A stretch of DNA of 38,956 bases from Endozoicomonas arenosclerae (lineage in GTDB: Bacteria > Pseudomonadota > Gammaproteobacteria > Pseudomonadales > Endozoicomonadaceae). The notes beneath the pieces were generated by a model, which saw only the letters and a program-made list of their open reading frames with translations, did not search any database and was not told the DNA's origin. The translations under genes and the position numbers were made by a program. Below are positions 8,328 to 17,489 of this stretch, piece after piece (the first letter of the stretch is position 1; each line of letters opens with the position of its first letter). The DNA lies in NCBI RefSeq assembly GCF_001562015.1, contig NZ_LASA01000085.1:1-38956 (forward strand). The letters run 5' to 3'.

Positions 8328-9371
8328 TCAGCCATTCAGCTGCAGGCGCCAGCTCAGAGTTTCGCCCGCTCTCAGGGGAATGACCTGATTGTCTCCCAGA
8401 GGGATAGACTCTGGCAATTGCCATTCTTCTTTGGTGAGCGTAACGGACTCAGTGTTACGAGGCAGTCCGTAAAAATCCGGTCCGAAATGACTGGCAAAAC
8501 CTTCCAGTTTGTCCAGTGCATTCATACCTTCAAAGGCTTCTGCATACAGTTCAAGTGCTGCCGGAGCAGTGTAGCAACCTGCACAGCCACAGGATGTCTC
8601 CTTAGCATCAACAGTGTGAGGCGCAGAATCTGTCCCCAGGAAGAATTTGGGGCTGCCGCTGGTGGCTGCTTCCAATAATGCTTGCTGATGAATATTTCGC
8701 TTCAGAATGGGCAGGCAATAATAATGTGGGCGGATACCACCAACCAACATGTCATTGCGGTTGTATAGCAGGTGATGAGCTGTGATGGTCGCGGCTACAT
8801 TGTCGTGGCTGCTTTTTACAAACTCAACGGCATCCGCAGTGGTGATGTGCTCCATAACCACTTTCAGTACGGGGTGGCGAACCGTGATATCCCTGAGATA
8901 GCGATCAATGAACACTTTTTCACGATCGAAGATATCAATGTCGGCATCGGTCACTTCGGCATGCACCAATAACGGCAGTCCAACCTCAGCCATGGCCTCA
9001 AGGCTTTTTTCAATGTTTCTGACATCGGTCACGCCGGAGTCAGAGTTGGTAGTAGCACCGGCCGGGTAGAGCTTGAGTGCCTTAACATCACCTCTTGCCT
9101 TCGCATCTCTGACCATTTCTGGTGTTGTGTTGTCTGTCAGGTACAGAGTCATCAGAGGCTCGAACTGACTGCCAGCAGGAACGTGCTCAAGAATTCGGGC
9201 TTTGTAGGCTGCAGCGTCCTCAGCATTCAGCACAGGAGGACGAAGGTTAGGCATGATGATCGCACGGGAGAAGTTTCTGGCAGCAGAACGGACCGTTTCA
9301 GCCAGTGCCGCGCCATCTCTCAGGTGGATATGCCAGTCGTCAGGGCGTGTCAGGGTGAGCTGTTGTGTCAT
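8328..9371 (-). CDS. pyrC: Dihydroorotase (class II, PyrC)
   Basis: Catalyses the reversible cyclisation of carbamoyl-aspartate to dihydroorotate, the third step of de novo pyrimidine synthesis. It is a cytosolic binuclear zinc enzyme. From ATG 9371 the product has 347 residues and begins [20 protein letters not shown], aligning with E. coli PyrC (348). Metal and catalytic residues are visible: H14 and H16, the carboxylated K100 ([14 protein letters not shown]), H137 (LLVHAEV), H175 (VMEHITT) and D248 (FLGTDSAPH). The cysteine-rich [10 protein letters not shown] segment typical of this subgroup is present. The open frame extends 25 codons further upstream, but that extension has no similarity. 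The Shine-Dalgarno is weak. rnt follows on the same strand. Confidence 0.96.
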   Translation of the reverse strand: MTQQLTLTRPDDWHIHLRDGAALAETVRSAARNFSRAIIMPNLRPPVLNAEDAAAYKARILEHVPAGSQFEPLMTLYLTDNTTPEMVRDAKARGDVKALKLYPAGATTNSDSGVTDVRNIEKSLEAMAEVGLPLLVHAEVTDADIDIFDREKVFIDRYLRDITVRHPVLKVVMEHITTADAVEFVKSSHDNVAATITAHHLLYNRNDMLVGGIRPHYYCLPILKRNIHQQALLEAATSGSPKFFLGTDSAPHTVDAKETSCGCAGCYTAPAALELYAEAFEGMNALDKLEGFASHFGPDFYGLPRNTESVTLTKEEWQLPESIPLGDNQVIPLRAGETLSWRLQLNG

Positions 9372-9851
9372 CTTCTGAAGAGTACCTGTTCCAGAGAAGA
9401 AAGAGTGACTGCTGGAGAGGAGGCTGACCGAGAATAGCCCCCACAACAGTGTAACCGTGTTTTTGTCTCAGGGCTGTTAATTACAGCAAATGATGACCAA
9501 AAAGCACTTGATTAGGTGGAGTCAGTAGAGAGGTTAATGCGCTCTCTTCACTGGAAGGGCATCGTATCTAAAATCTCGCTGGCTTGGTAGTGATATTTCC
9601 CCGGGGCATGGCCTTGCCAGTCCTTTGGTCAGGCCGGTTGAGTGAAGGATTTATGGATACTTTGAACATTCTTTATGCAATTACTTTCCCAAAGCGCAGT
9701 TTCGGGTGCGTTTGCCCAAAAAACTGTGATGAATTCTAGAAAACAGGGCGTTATTCAAGAATAATGTCTTCCGCCATTGGCTGCCTGGCAACCAGTGCGT
9801 CCTAAACGCATATGGGTTCAAGGAAGGCGGGCAGCTTAATATAGAAAAATA
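9372..9851. other. Intergenic region between divergent pyrC and argG
   Basis: About 480 bases between the pyrC start and the ARG-box-like sequences hold no convincing gene. The only frame entering it is the non-homologous upstream extension of pyrC. It must carry the pyrC promoter and probably part of the argG promoter, but I could not pick out a -35/-10 pair with confidence. Confidence 0.5.
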
Positions 9852-9890
9852 ACTGAATTTATATGTTGATTTCGTGAATAAATATTGATT
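9852..9890 (+). promoter_or_regulatory. Tandem ARG-box-like operator upstream of argG
   Basis: Two 18-bp units sit 3 bp apart, the canonical spacing for an ArgR hexamer. The downstream unit (9873-9890) has TGAAT, AAAT, ATTGA and matches 9 of the 10 conserved half-site bases of TGAAT-N4-ATTCA. The upstream unit (9852-9869) has a perfect left half (TGAAT) but a degraded right half. They end about 68 bases before the argG start. ArgR repression by arginine is the expected control; binding is inferred from sequence only, and no argR gene is in the window. Confidence 0.5.
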
Positions 9891-9958
9891 TTTTGCTTTG
9901 AATCATCAATACTCCTTCAGAAATCAGGTTTTACCGTATCGGGAATTGGGAGTGCTCG

Positions 9959-11173
9959 GTGAAAGAGATTAAAAAAGTTGTACTGGCCTATTCTGGCGGA
10001 CTGGATACTTCGGTGATTGCCAAGTGGCTGGAAGACACCTACCAGTGTGAAGTTGTTACTTTTACAGCTGACCTGGGTCAGGGAGAAGAAGTTGAGCCGG
10101 CAAGAGCCAAAGCTGAGGCCCTGGGAATAAAAGAAATCTACATCGAAGATCTGCGCGAAGAGTTCGTACGCGATTTTGTGTATCCCATGTTCAGAGCTAA
10201 CACCATTTATGAAGGTGAGTACCTGCTGGGTACTTCAATTGCTCGTCCCCTGATTTCCAAAAGATTGATCGAAATTGCCAACGAAACCGGTGCAGATGCC
10301 ATTTCCCATGGTGCGACCGGTAAAGGTAATGACCAGGTTCGTTTTGAGTTGGGTGCCTATGCCCTGAAGCCCGGTGTAGAGGTGATTGCTCCCTGGCGTG
10401 AATGGGATTTGAACTCACGTGAGAAGCTGCTGGCTTATTGCGACGAGCATGGTATTGAAGTTGAGAAGAAGAAGGGCAAGTCTCCTTATTCTATGGATGC
10501 CAACCTGCTGCACATCTCTTATGAAGGCGGCATTCTGGAAGATCCGTGGGCGGAAGCAGAGGAAGAGATGTGGCGTTGGAGTGTTTCTCCTGAAAACGCC
10601 CCGGATCAACCTTTGTATATGGAGCTGACATATAAGAAGGGTGATATCGTCGCCATTGATGGTCAAGAAATGACACCGGCTACGGTTCTGACTTACCTGA
10701 ACAAGGTGGGTGGAGAAAACGGCATTGGTCGTCTGGACATCGTTGAGAATCGTTATGTTGGCATGAAATCCCGTGGTTGTTATGAAACACCAGGCGGAAC
10801 CATCATGCTGAAGGGACACAGGGCGATTGAGTCCATTACTCTGGATCGTGAAGTAGCACATCTGAAAGATGAATTGATGCCGCGTTACGCCAAACTGATT
10901 TACAACGGCTACTGGTGGTCTCCTGAGCGTGAAATGCTTCAGAAGATGATTGATGACAGTCAGGAGTATGTGAATGGCGTGGTTCGTCTGAAGCTCTATA
11001 AAGGCAATGTCACTGTTGTTGGTCGTCAGTCTGATGATTCTCTGTTTGATGAGAATATTGCCACATTTGAAGATGATGCCGGTGCCTATGATCAGGCCGA
11101 TGCCGAAGGCTTTATCAAATTGAATGCATTGAGACTGAGAATTGCAGCCAATAAAGGTCGTGAAATTAGTTAA
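9959..11173 (+). CDS. argG: Argininosuccinate synthase
   Basis: ATP-dependent condensation of citrulline and aspartate to argininosuccinate, the penultimate step of arginine synthesis; a cytosolic homotetramer. The 404-residue length is that of the common short ArgG type, not the longer E. coli form. The N-terminal PP-loop AYSGGLDTS (residues 10-18) binds [18 protein letters not shown] and the citrulline/aspartate-binding segment [17 protein letters not shown] follow, then [17 protein letters not shown] and [11 protein letters not shown]. The start is GTG 9959 with GGGAG 6 bases upstream. The gene is alone between ARG-box-like sites and a strong terminator. Confidence 0.97.
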   Translation: MKEIKKVVLAYSGGLDTSVIAKWLEDTYQCEVVTFTADLGQGEEVEPARAKAEALGIKEIYIEDLREEFVRDFVYPMFRANTIYEGEYLLGTSIARPLISKRLIEIANETGADAISHGATGKGNDQVRFELGAYALKPGVEVIAPWREWDLNSREKLLAYCDEHGIEVEKKKGKSPYSMDANLLHISYEGGILEDPWAEAEEEMWRWSVSPENAPDQPLYMELTYKKGDIVAIDGQEMTPATVLTYLNKVGGENGIGRLDIVENRYVGMKSRGCYETPGGTIMLKGHRAIESITLDREVAHLKDELMPRYAKLIYNGYWWSPEREMLQKMIDDSQEYVNGVVRLKLYKGNVTVVGRQSDDSLFDENIATFEDDAGAYDQADAEGFIKLNALRLRIAANKGREIS

Positions 11174-11201
11174 TTAAGTTAACGATCATGTTTTAAAATT
11201 A

Positions 11202-11236
11202 ACGGCCTGCACTTTCAATAGTGCAGGCCGTTTTTG
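11202..11236 (+). terminator. Intrinsic terminator of argG
   Basis: A perfect 12-bp GC-rich stem (ACGGCCTGCACT 11202-11213, AGTGCAGGCCGT 11220-11231) with loop TTCAAT runs into a TTTTT tract, 29 bases after the argG stop. Confidence 0.95.
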
Positions 11237-11456
11237 TTAAAGGAATAAAAACAGTATTGAGTGATTTAAATTTTTCTGTTTTAATGTGGCCTCATTAATC
11301 GAGTCAGCCTTGTTAAGGTGTTAATAAAAAAATTGTTAATGCTATGTAATTCTGGATAACAAAAAAAAACAGAATGGGCGGATTTTAATGATTTAAGTCA
11401 ATAAAAAACTTTTTTGAAAACTCGTCGAATCTTTTGCGATTGTCAAATAAATCACT

Positions 11457-11530
11457 GTTCTTAATAGTGTCCCCGTCCCTTATTAATCCACTGACATTCC
11501 CTTGATATCTGAACACATGATCTATACATC
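11457..11530 (+). promoter_or_regulatory. Conserved upstream block of VolA-like gene 1
   Basis: This stretch (TTCTTAATA-GTGT-CCCGTCC-TTATTAATCC, then CCCTTGA and later CTATAC) recurs in similar order upstream of the second VolA-like gene at 14466-14555. The two flanks are diverged overall, so conservation here suggests a shared promoter or operator copied with the gene. The rest of 11237-11632 is AT-rich with no gene. The identity of any regulator is unknown. Confidence 0.45.
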
Positions 11531-11632
11531 TGTGGTCGTTTATTTATGTCTGTTGTGATTACTCATTGCTGTAAAGGCTTTATACGTCATCTCAGAAATG
11601 ACGATTTATAGGCATTGCAAGGAATTAAAACG

Positions 11633-14197
11633 ATGCAGTATTCTCGCTTGGCCAGAGCCGTTTCTCTGACTCTACCGCTTGCTTTATTGGCAGGGTGTGA
11701 CGATGTTCTCAACGATGATGTTGAAGAAGTCACTCTGCAATCCCAAGCCCTTAAATTCGATCCCGCTAACGGTATGATTCCTTACCCCAATGACATTGTG
11801 GGTTTTGATGAAGACGGTACTCTCCATGTACCCGGTGAAACCGATTGGGCCAATACTGATGGTGACAGCCCGAATGTGTACTGGAACTACTACGGTACTC
11901 AGCAAGGCTGGGGCACATCGGTTCCGATGATTCTGGAATTCACCAAAGCACCGGATGAGGCGGGTGGTTCTCCGACTATCGATGCAGATACTTTCCAGTC
12001 TGGTATCAAAATGTTCAGGGAGAATGCCGACGGTACGCTGGAAAGCCTGGTGTGGAACGAAGACTACCGCGCAATTCTGGCTAAAGCGGGCACTATTAAT
12101 ATTGAGCCATTGAAGCCTTTTGATGAAGCGACCCGATATTTTGTTGCTTTGACCAGTGATGTAAAAGATGCACATGGTCAAACGTTACAGACTTCATCAG
12201 CCTACAGACAGCTTCTGAGTAGTAATGATGAAATGGGACAGCATCTTCAGGGTGTGATTGATCAGTTAGGTGGAGCTGGGTTGTCTGATAGCAGTATTAT
12301 TTATGCTGCAGATTTTACTACCGGTTCCAATGTCAGTGTTATACGTCCTGTTGTAGCTAAGTATTTAGAAACATCTGATGAGACAATATTAACCATACAC
12401 CAGGAAATAACGTCTACAGATACAGCAGACGTGGTAAACAACAATGTATTGGTTAATCAATTCTCTGAAACGCTGAAGAATGAAGGTGTAGAGCTTCCTC
12501 TGCCTGATAACACTGAAGCTGGGTATCATGTGTTTTCAGCCAGTATAAACCTTCCAGCGTATATGGATACACCTGATATGAATGCTGGGAACTGTGATTA
12601 CAATCAATATGTAGCCAGTATGCAGAATGAGGATGGTTCTGTACCTGACGGGATCAATTTTAATGAGTACCGTGTTGCTCCCCAGGAATTCTGTCCAGGC
12701 GCCTTTAGTTATTTTCAGGCAGATGATGGGACTCCGATCAATGCTGAAAATGCTGGAAATATCCATGTATTCAAAACGGCAGATCAGAACTCAATCAGTG
12801 CTCTGGTCTTCCTCCCTGACGGTGAAGTACCTGAAGGTGGTTTCCCTGTAATAATGAGCACTCATGGTTTCGGTGGTTCAAAAAGTGACACTGAGCTGGC
12901 TGCTGAGCAATTCACATCTGAAGGTTATGCTCTTGTAGCCATCGATCATCCTATGCACGGTGACAGGGCTGTGGACATCGACGGAGACGGTGAAAAGGAT
13001 TTAAGTGCCACCGTTCGAAGAACAGATTATGCCAGTCCGGAAAACTTGCTGACGACCCGTGGCTTTATGTGGCAGGTTTCGCTCGATTACATTGGTATTA
13101 GGATGGCTATTGCCAATGGTGTGACGGATCTGCAGGGTAAGCTTCTTCTGGATACTAACAATGTCCATATGCAGGGCGGTTCACTGGGGGGTATTCACAG
13201 CACGATTATCTCTGGAATGATCAGGGATGCTCAGGAAAACATCCCAGGTTATAAAGATGAGCTTGATCTGAAGACGACAACACTGAATGTCCCTGGAGCG
13301 GGTGTAGCCGCTATTCTGATGCAGTCGCCAGTACTGCAGCCTGAGATGAAGGCAGATATTCTGGAATCCGCGCCTTTCCGACTGTTTATGGCTGAAAAAC
13401 TGGGCCTTTATAACCCAGTGACTCAGTTGTCCAAGGATGAGAAAGTGACTGCGCTGGATAAGACGGATGAATATCGTGAAGGTCTGGCTGGTGTTGATCT
13501 TACTCAACCTGAACTGATCAGCGATGAAAATGTACGTCAATTGGCGGATAAGCTGCTGGCCACCAGTGCTGCGATGGGTAAGTCAGCACCTGCTGACTTC
13601 GCTGAGTTTGAAGAGCAGATCTGGGAAGCTTACAAAATCCCTGCCGAGGTTGCTTATCAGGCCATTACTGATCCTTCTGATCCAGTGAGCTATGCAAAGG
13701 TACTTGCTCAATATCCTGATGAGCCTATTTTGCTGAATGAGGCAGTGGGTGATGGTTCTAATGATCTGAACATCTTGGGTCTTGGCATTGCTCTGGCCAC
13801 AGAAGGTAATGAATATAATCCGGGCGACTTTGTTATTGTAAATCAGGCTGATGAGATGCCTCTGGGTGGTACTGATCCTCTGATCAGAACGCTGGGATTG
13901 GATCTGCTTGTTGGTGGTGAAAATGGTGAAAAAGATGTGGCCACTGTCCGTGGAGCTTCCCGATATGGCTATGGCACACATATGTCCAGCTTTATTCCTA
14001 TTCCACTGGCATTGATTGATCCGGATCTGCTTCCCAATGATATGCAAGTTCACAACAGTATTATTGGTGCGTCTACTTCATTCATGAACTCGAAGGGTTC
14101 TTATGTGAATGTGAAAAATCGTGGATTCACAAACGGTGATGATTTGTTACTGCTGAAAGAAGAGTTTTCAGAACAGCCGCAGTACAAACTGAGATAA
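11633..14197 (+). CDS. VolA/Pla-1-type extracellular lipase lipoprotein, copy 1
   Basis: A surface or outer-membrane lipoprotein of the VolA / Pla-1-cef lipase family; VolA of Vibrio cholerae is a surface lysophospholipase. The 854-residue product starts with a lipoprotein signal ending in lipobox LLAGC. The bacterial virulence-factor lipase N-terminal domain follows (about 30-235, with LKFDPANGMIPYPNDIVGFD), then a family-variable region and an alpha/beta-hydrolase half. The nucleophile is Ser517 in GGSLGG, after a MSTHGFGGSKSD oxyanion-type loop and AIDHPMHGDRAVDIDGDG; the last part resembles a DxDxDG calcium loop. The likely catalytic His is 783 in YGTHMSSF. The start is ATG 11633 with AAGGA 9 bases upstream; a TTG at 11615 is less likely. 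A close paralogue follows in tandem. Confidence 0.88.
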   Translation: MQYSRLARAVSLTLPLALLAGCDDVLNDDVEEVTLQSQALKFDPANGMIPYPNDIVGFDEDGTLHVPGETDWANTDGDSPNVYWNYYGTQQGWGTSVPMILEFTKAPDEAGGSPTIDADTFQSGIKMFRENADGTLESLVWNEDYRAILAKAGTINIEPLKPFDEATRYFVALTSDVKDAHGQTLQTSSAYRQLLSSNDEMGQHLQGVIDQLGGAGLSDSSIIYAADFTTGSNVSVIRPVVAKYLETSDETILTIHQEITSTDTADVVNNNVLVNQFSETLKNEGVELPLPDNTEAGYHVFSASINLPAYMDTPDMNAGNCDYNQYVASMQNEDGSVPDGINFNEYRVAPQEFCPGAFSYFQADDGTPINAENAGNIHVFKTADQNSISALVFLPDGEVPEGGFPVIMSTHGFGGSKSDTELAAEQFTSEGYALVAIDHPMHGDRAVDIDGDGEKDLSATVRRTDYASPENLLTTRGFMWQVSLDYIGIRMAIANGVTDLQGKLLLDTNNVHMQGGSLGGIHSTIISGMIRDAQENIPGYKDELDLKTTTLNVPGAGVAAILMQSPVLQPEMKADILESAPFRLFMAEKLGLYNPVTQLSKDEKVTALDKTDEYREGLAGVDLTQPELISDENVRQLADKLLATSAAMGKSAPADFAEFEEQIWEAYKIPAEVAYQAITDPSDPVSYAKVLAQYPDEPILLNEAVGDGSNDLNILGLGIALATEGNEYNPGDFVIVNQADEMPLGGTDPLIRTLGLDLLVGGENGEKDVATVRGASRYGYGTHMSSFIPIPLALIDPDLLPNDMQVHNSIIGASTSFMNSKGSYVNVKNRGFTNGDDLLLLKEEFSEQPQYKLR

Positions 14198-14234
14198 ATT
14201 TAATATCACCTGAAACTGTGATTTACATGTTTAA

Positions 14235-14266
14235 AGCCACTGCCTTTACAGGCAGTGGCTTTTTTT
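14235..14266 (+). terminator. Intrinsic terminator after VolA-like gene 1
   Basis: A perfect 10-bp stem (AGCCACTGCC 14235-14244, GGCAGTGGCT 14251-14260) with loop TTTACA runs into seven Ts, 38 bases after the stop. It shows that the tandem lipase genes are separate transcription units. Confidence 0.93.
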
Positions 14267-14465
14267 ATTTCTCAAAGAAGTTACGGGGAATTACTGCTCT
14301 AAAAAAATCCAGTTAATTAATTAACTTATTATTTATTCCGCGTTGTGTTAATGAATGAACATTAAAAGTAACGGCAGGTAACTGCCAAGGTGTATAAGCT
14401 GATATAAATCAATAAATAGTATTTTTTTAATGTGTGTATTGGCTAAGTTGCTTGTCAATTAATGT

Positions 14466-14555
14466 GGTCTTATTAAAGTGTGGCCGTCCTTATTTGATCC
14501 GCTGTTTTTTCCCTGAGAATGTTCTCGATTCAGAAGAACATATTTCTATACGACA
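14466..14555 (+). promoter_or_regulatory. Conserved upstream block of VolA-like gene 2
   Basis: The sequence GTCTTATTAAAGTGTGGCCG, then TCC-TTATTTGATCC, CCCTGA and GAACATATTTCTATAC, parallels the block at 11457-11530 before the first copy with small indels. The Shine-Dalgarno and start region (CAAGGAATTAAAA-ATG-CAGTA) is also nearly identical between the two. The remainder of 14267-14629 shows no gene. Confidence 0.45.
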
Positions 14556-14629
14556 GAAATGGATCATTTATTGCTGAGCAGGCTCAAAGTCACTGACCAG
14601 GTGATTGAAAAAGCATACAAGGAATTAAA

Positions 14630-17182
14630 ATGATGCAGTACACACGCTTGGCCAAAGCGGTTTCATTGACTCTACCCCTTATTCTGCTGGCTGGATGTGA
14701 CGAGAATGTTGAAGAAGTCACCTTGCAGTCGCAAACCCTTCAATTTGATCCCGCCAATGGTGTCATTCCTTATCCCAACGATATCGTGGGTTTTGATGGT
14801 GATGGTACCCTGAGTGTTCCGGGCGAAACCGATTGGGCCAACACAGAAGGCGATAGCCCCAATACTTATTGGAACTACTATGGCACCCAGAAAGGCTGGG
14901 GAACATCGGTTCCTTTGGTCCTGAGCTTTACCAAAGCGCCTGATGAAATGGGTGGTTCACCCACCATCGATGGTGCCACTTTGCAGAACGCCGTCAAAAT
15001 GTTCAAAGAAGTGGATGGTATTCTCGAGCCTTTGGAGTGGAACAGTGATTTCCGCGCTATTCTGGCCAAAGCCGCTACGGTCAATATTGAGCCTCTGAAA
15101 CCACTGGACGAGGCCAGTCGATATTTTGTTGCGCTCACGAATGACGTGAAAGATGCTCACGGTCAGGCCCTGCAAACCTCTTCTGCATTTAAACAGTTGT
15201 TGACCAGTAATGATGAGATGGGTCTTCATCTGCAGGGTGTCGTAGACAGTCTGGTGGGTGCTGGTATATCCGAAAGCAGTCTGCTTTATGCTGCTGACTT
15301 TACCACTGGTAGCAATATCAGCATCTTAAGACCTGTGGTTGATAAGTATCTGTCTGAATATTCGTCAGATACCAATATTGTCCTGGAGAGGGCAGCTGTA
15401 CCGCCAGCCAATCTGGAAACCATTGTTTCAGAAAATACCCTGATGAAGCAGCTCACAGAAAATTTGGAAAGCCAGGGTGTACAGGTTCCTGAACCCGCTA
15501 TAGACGAAGGCGATTATGTTACCTATACAGGAACAATTAATCTGCCTGCTTATATGGATGAGCCTACCAGTGAAAACTGTACAGCCAACCCATATGTAGA
15601 GGGTATGGAACCTTCTGATATGAATGCTTACAGGGTGGCTCCACAAAAGTTCTGCCCGGGTGCATACAGCTACTGGCAGACCGATGAGGGTGGGCTGCCT
15701 TCAGGTATTCCTCTGAACCCTGAGAATGCTGAGAACATTCATGTCTTCAAAGAGCCGGATGACAATAAGTTAGGCATTGTCGTTCATGTTCCGAAGAGTG
15801 ATCCACCCGCTGGTGGTTACCCGGTAGTGATGACCAGTCATGGTTATGGGGGTAGTAAAGAAGATACGGCTCTCACTGCTAATCAACTGGTATCCGATGG
15901 TTATGTGGTGATTGGTATCGACCATCCGATGCACGGTGAGCGGTCTGCCGATATTGATGGTGATGGCGCAAATGATCTGAGTGCGGGGCTTCGAAAGACT
16001 GATTACGCCAGTCCTGAGAATCTGCTGACAACTACCGGATTTATGTGGCAACTGTCGTTAGACTATATGGGTGTCAGAATGGCTGTCACTAACGGTATCA
16101 AGCTGGAAGATGGTCAGGAAATTCCTGTCAATAATCATCTTGTGCATTTGTCGGGTGGCTCTCTGGGTGGCATTCACAGCACAATGATCTCTACTTTGAT
16201 CCGCGATGCTCAGGAGCGTCACAAGTCAGACACAGCTCTTGTTGAAGCACTGGATATCAGAACTACAACGCTGAATGTGCCGGGTGGAGGTGTTGCCTCT
16301 ATCCTGATGCAGTCTGCTGCTCTACAACCTGAATTTAAAGAAGATATTCTGGACGCTGCATCTTTCCGACTCTTTATGGCTGAGCAACTGGGTTTCTACA
16401 ATCCCAGGACTCAGCTCAGCTTTGAGGAAAAGGTGGAAGCTCTGAATCAGGTGGATGAGTATAGAAATTCATTGGCCACTGCAGCGATCAATCAGCCTGA
16501 TCAGGTGACAGACTCTGGTGTTCGTAAAATGGCGCAGAATATTCTTGAAGCCAGCAGATCCATGGGCTTTTCTACAGAAGAAGCTCCAGCTGATTTTGCC
16601 GAGTTTGAAGAGCAGGTATGGAAAGCTTATGAAACTCCGGCTGAGATTGCTTATCAGGCCATAACGGATCCTAACGATCCTGTGAACTATGCAAAAGTGC
16701 TTGCTGAATATAAGGATGAACCTGTTCTTCTGAATGAAGCGGTGGGTGATGGCTCCAACAGTCTCAGTCTGCTGGCTATTCTTCTGGCCGTCACGGGTGA
16801 AGGTAAAGAATGGAACCCGGGAGACTTTGTTATCCCTAACCAGCCTGAAGAGATGCCGCTGGCAGGTACAGATCCTCTTATCCGTACACTGGAGCTTGAT
16901 ATTTTGACCGGTGGTGAAGTTGGGGACGGTACAAGCCCTCTGAGAGTGGCTGGTCGTTATGGTTATGGTACTCATATGTCCAGCTTTATCCCCATTCCCC
17001 TGGCCTTGTTTGATGCAGACCTTTTGCCCAATGATTTAAGCGTCCATAACAGTATGGTGGACGGTATGATCGATTTTCTGAACTCAAATGGTACGTCCAT
17101 GAGTGTGAAGAATAAGGGAACTACCAATGGAGATGATTTGTTGCTGACAGAGGATGATTTTCCTGAACATCCTGAATATTGA
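14630..17182 (+). CDS. VolA/Pla-1-type extracellular lipase lipoprotein, copy 2
   Basis: This is a close tandem paralogue of the preceding gene (850 residues), with the same lipoprotein signal (LTLPLILLAGC), N-terminal domain and hydrolase half. Ser511 in GGSLGG is the predicted nucleophile. SHGYGGSKEDT, GIDHPMHGERSADIDGDG and YGTHMSSFIPIP correspond to the oxyanion loop, the Asp-rich loop and the His motif of copy 1. Divergence concentrates after the N-terminal domain (about residues 235-335) and in the helices around 570-640, while the catalytic blocks are almost unchanged. This suggests related activity with shifted specificity. ATG codons at 14630 and 14633 both fit AAGGA; alignment with copy 1 favours 14633. 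It has its own upstream block and terminator. Confidence 0.87.
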   Translation: MMQYTRLAKAVSLTLPLILLAGCDENVEEVTLQSQTLQFDPANGVIPYPNDIVGFDGDGTLSVPGETDWANTEGDSPNTYWNYYGTQKGWGTSVPLVLSFTKAPDEMGGSPTIDGATLQNAVKMFKEVDGILEPLEWNSDFRAILAKAATVNIEPLKPLDEASRYFVALTNDVKDAHGQALQTSSAFKQLLTSNDEMGLHLQGVVDSLVGAGISESSLLYAADFTTGSNISILRPVVDKYLSEYSSDTNIVLERAAVPPANLETIVSENTLMKQLTENLESQGVQVPEPAIDEGDYVTYTGTINLPAYMDEPTSENCTANPYVEGMEPSDMNAYRVAPQKFCPGAYSYWQTDEGGLPSGIPLNPENAENIHVFKEPDDNKLGIVVHVPKSDPPAGGYPVVMTSHGYGGSKEDTALTANQLVSDGYVVIGIDHPMHGERSADIDGDGANDLSAGLRKTDYASPENLLTTTGFMWQLSLDYMGVRMAVTNGIKLEDGQEIPVNNHLVHLSGGSLGGIHSTMISTLIRDAQERHKSDTALVEALDIRTTTLNVPGGGVASILMQSAALQPEFKEDILDAASFRLFMAEQLGFYNPRTQLSFEEKVEALNQVDEYRNSLATAAINQPDQVTDSGVRKMAQNILEASRSMGFSTEEAPADFAEFEEQVWKAYETPAEIAYQAITDPNDPVNYAKVLAEYKDEPVLLNEAVGDGSNSLSLLAILLAVTGEGKEWNPGDFVIPNQPEEMPLAGTDPLIRTLELDILTGGEVGDGTSPLRVAGRYGYGTHMSSFIPIPLALFDADLLPNDLSVHNSMVDGMIDFLNSNGTSMSVKNKGTTNGDDLLLTEDDFPEHPEY

Positions 17183-17206
17183 TCAGGAAAGCAACGACTC
17201 ATAAAG

Positions 17207-17230
17207 AAGGGCGTTCTGCGCCCTTTTCTC
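17207..17230 (+). terminator. Terminator after VolA-like gene 2
   Basis: A 7-bp stem (AAGGGCG 17207-17213, CGCCCTT 17219-17225) with loop TTCTG ends in TTTTC, 24 bases after the stop. The rest of the gap to 17489 has no gene and would hold the promoter of the truncated third copy. Confidence 0.75.
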
Positions 17231-17489
17231 GTAACGAAACCCAATGGTTGTCGTGCAAGTATAAGGTTGTCTTACTCTTTCTATTTGTCGGCTTGATGGG
17301 GTGGGGCGTTTTTTTTGATCTTGATCAAGGTATCTCGTCTTTTGTTTAAGTCGAATGATTTAATTGTTGAGCTGATCGTTCTCTGACCTATCATCGGTCT
17401 ATCTGGATACTGACCCCTTGTTGCTGGCGAGAGATCACTCGTCTTTCAGTATTTCAGACGAATAAGCACAATATGGAATCATAAAAACG

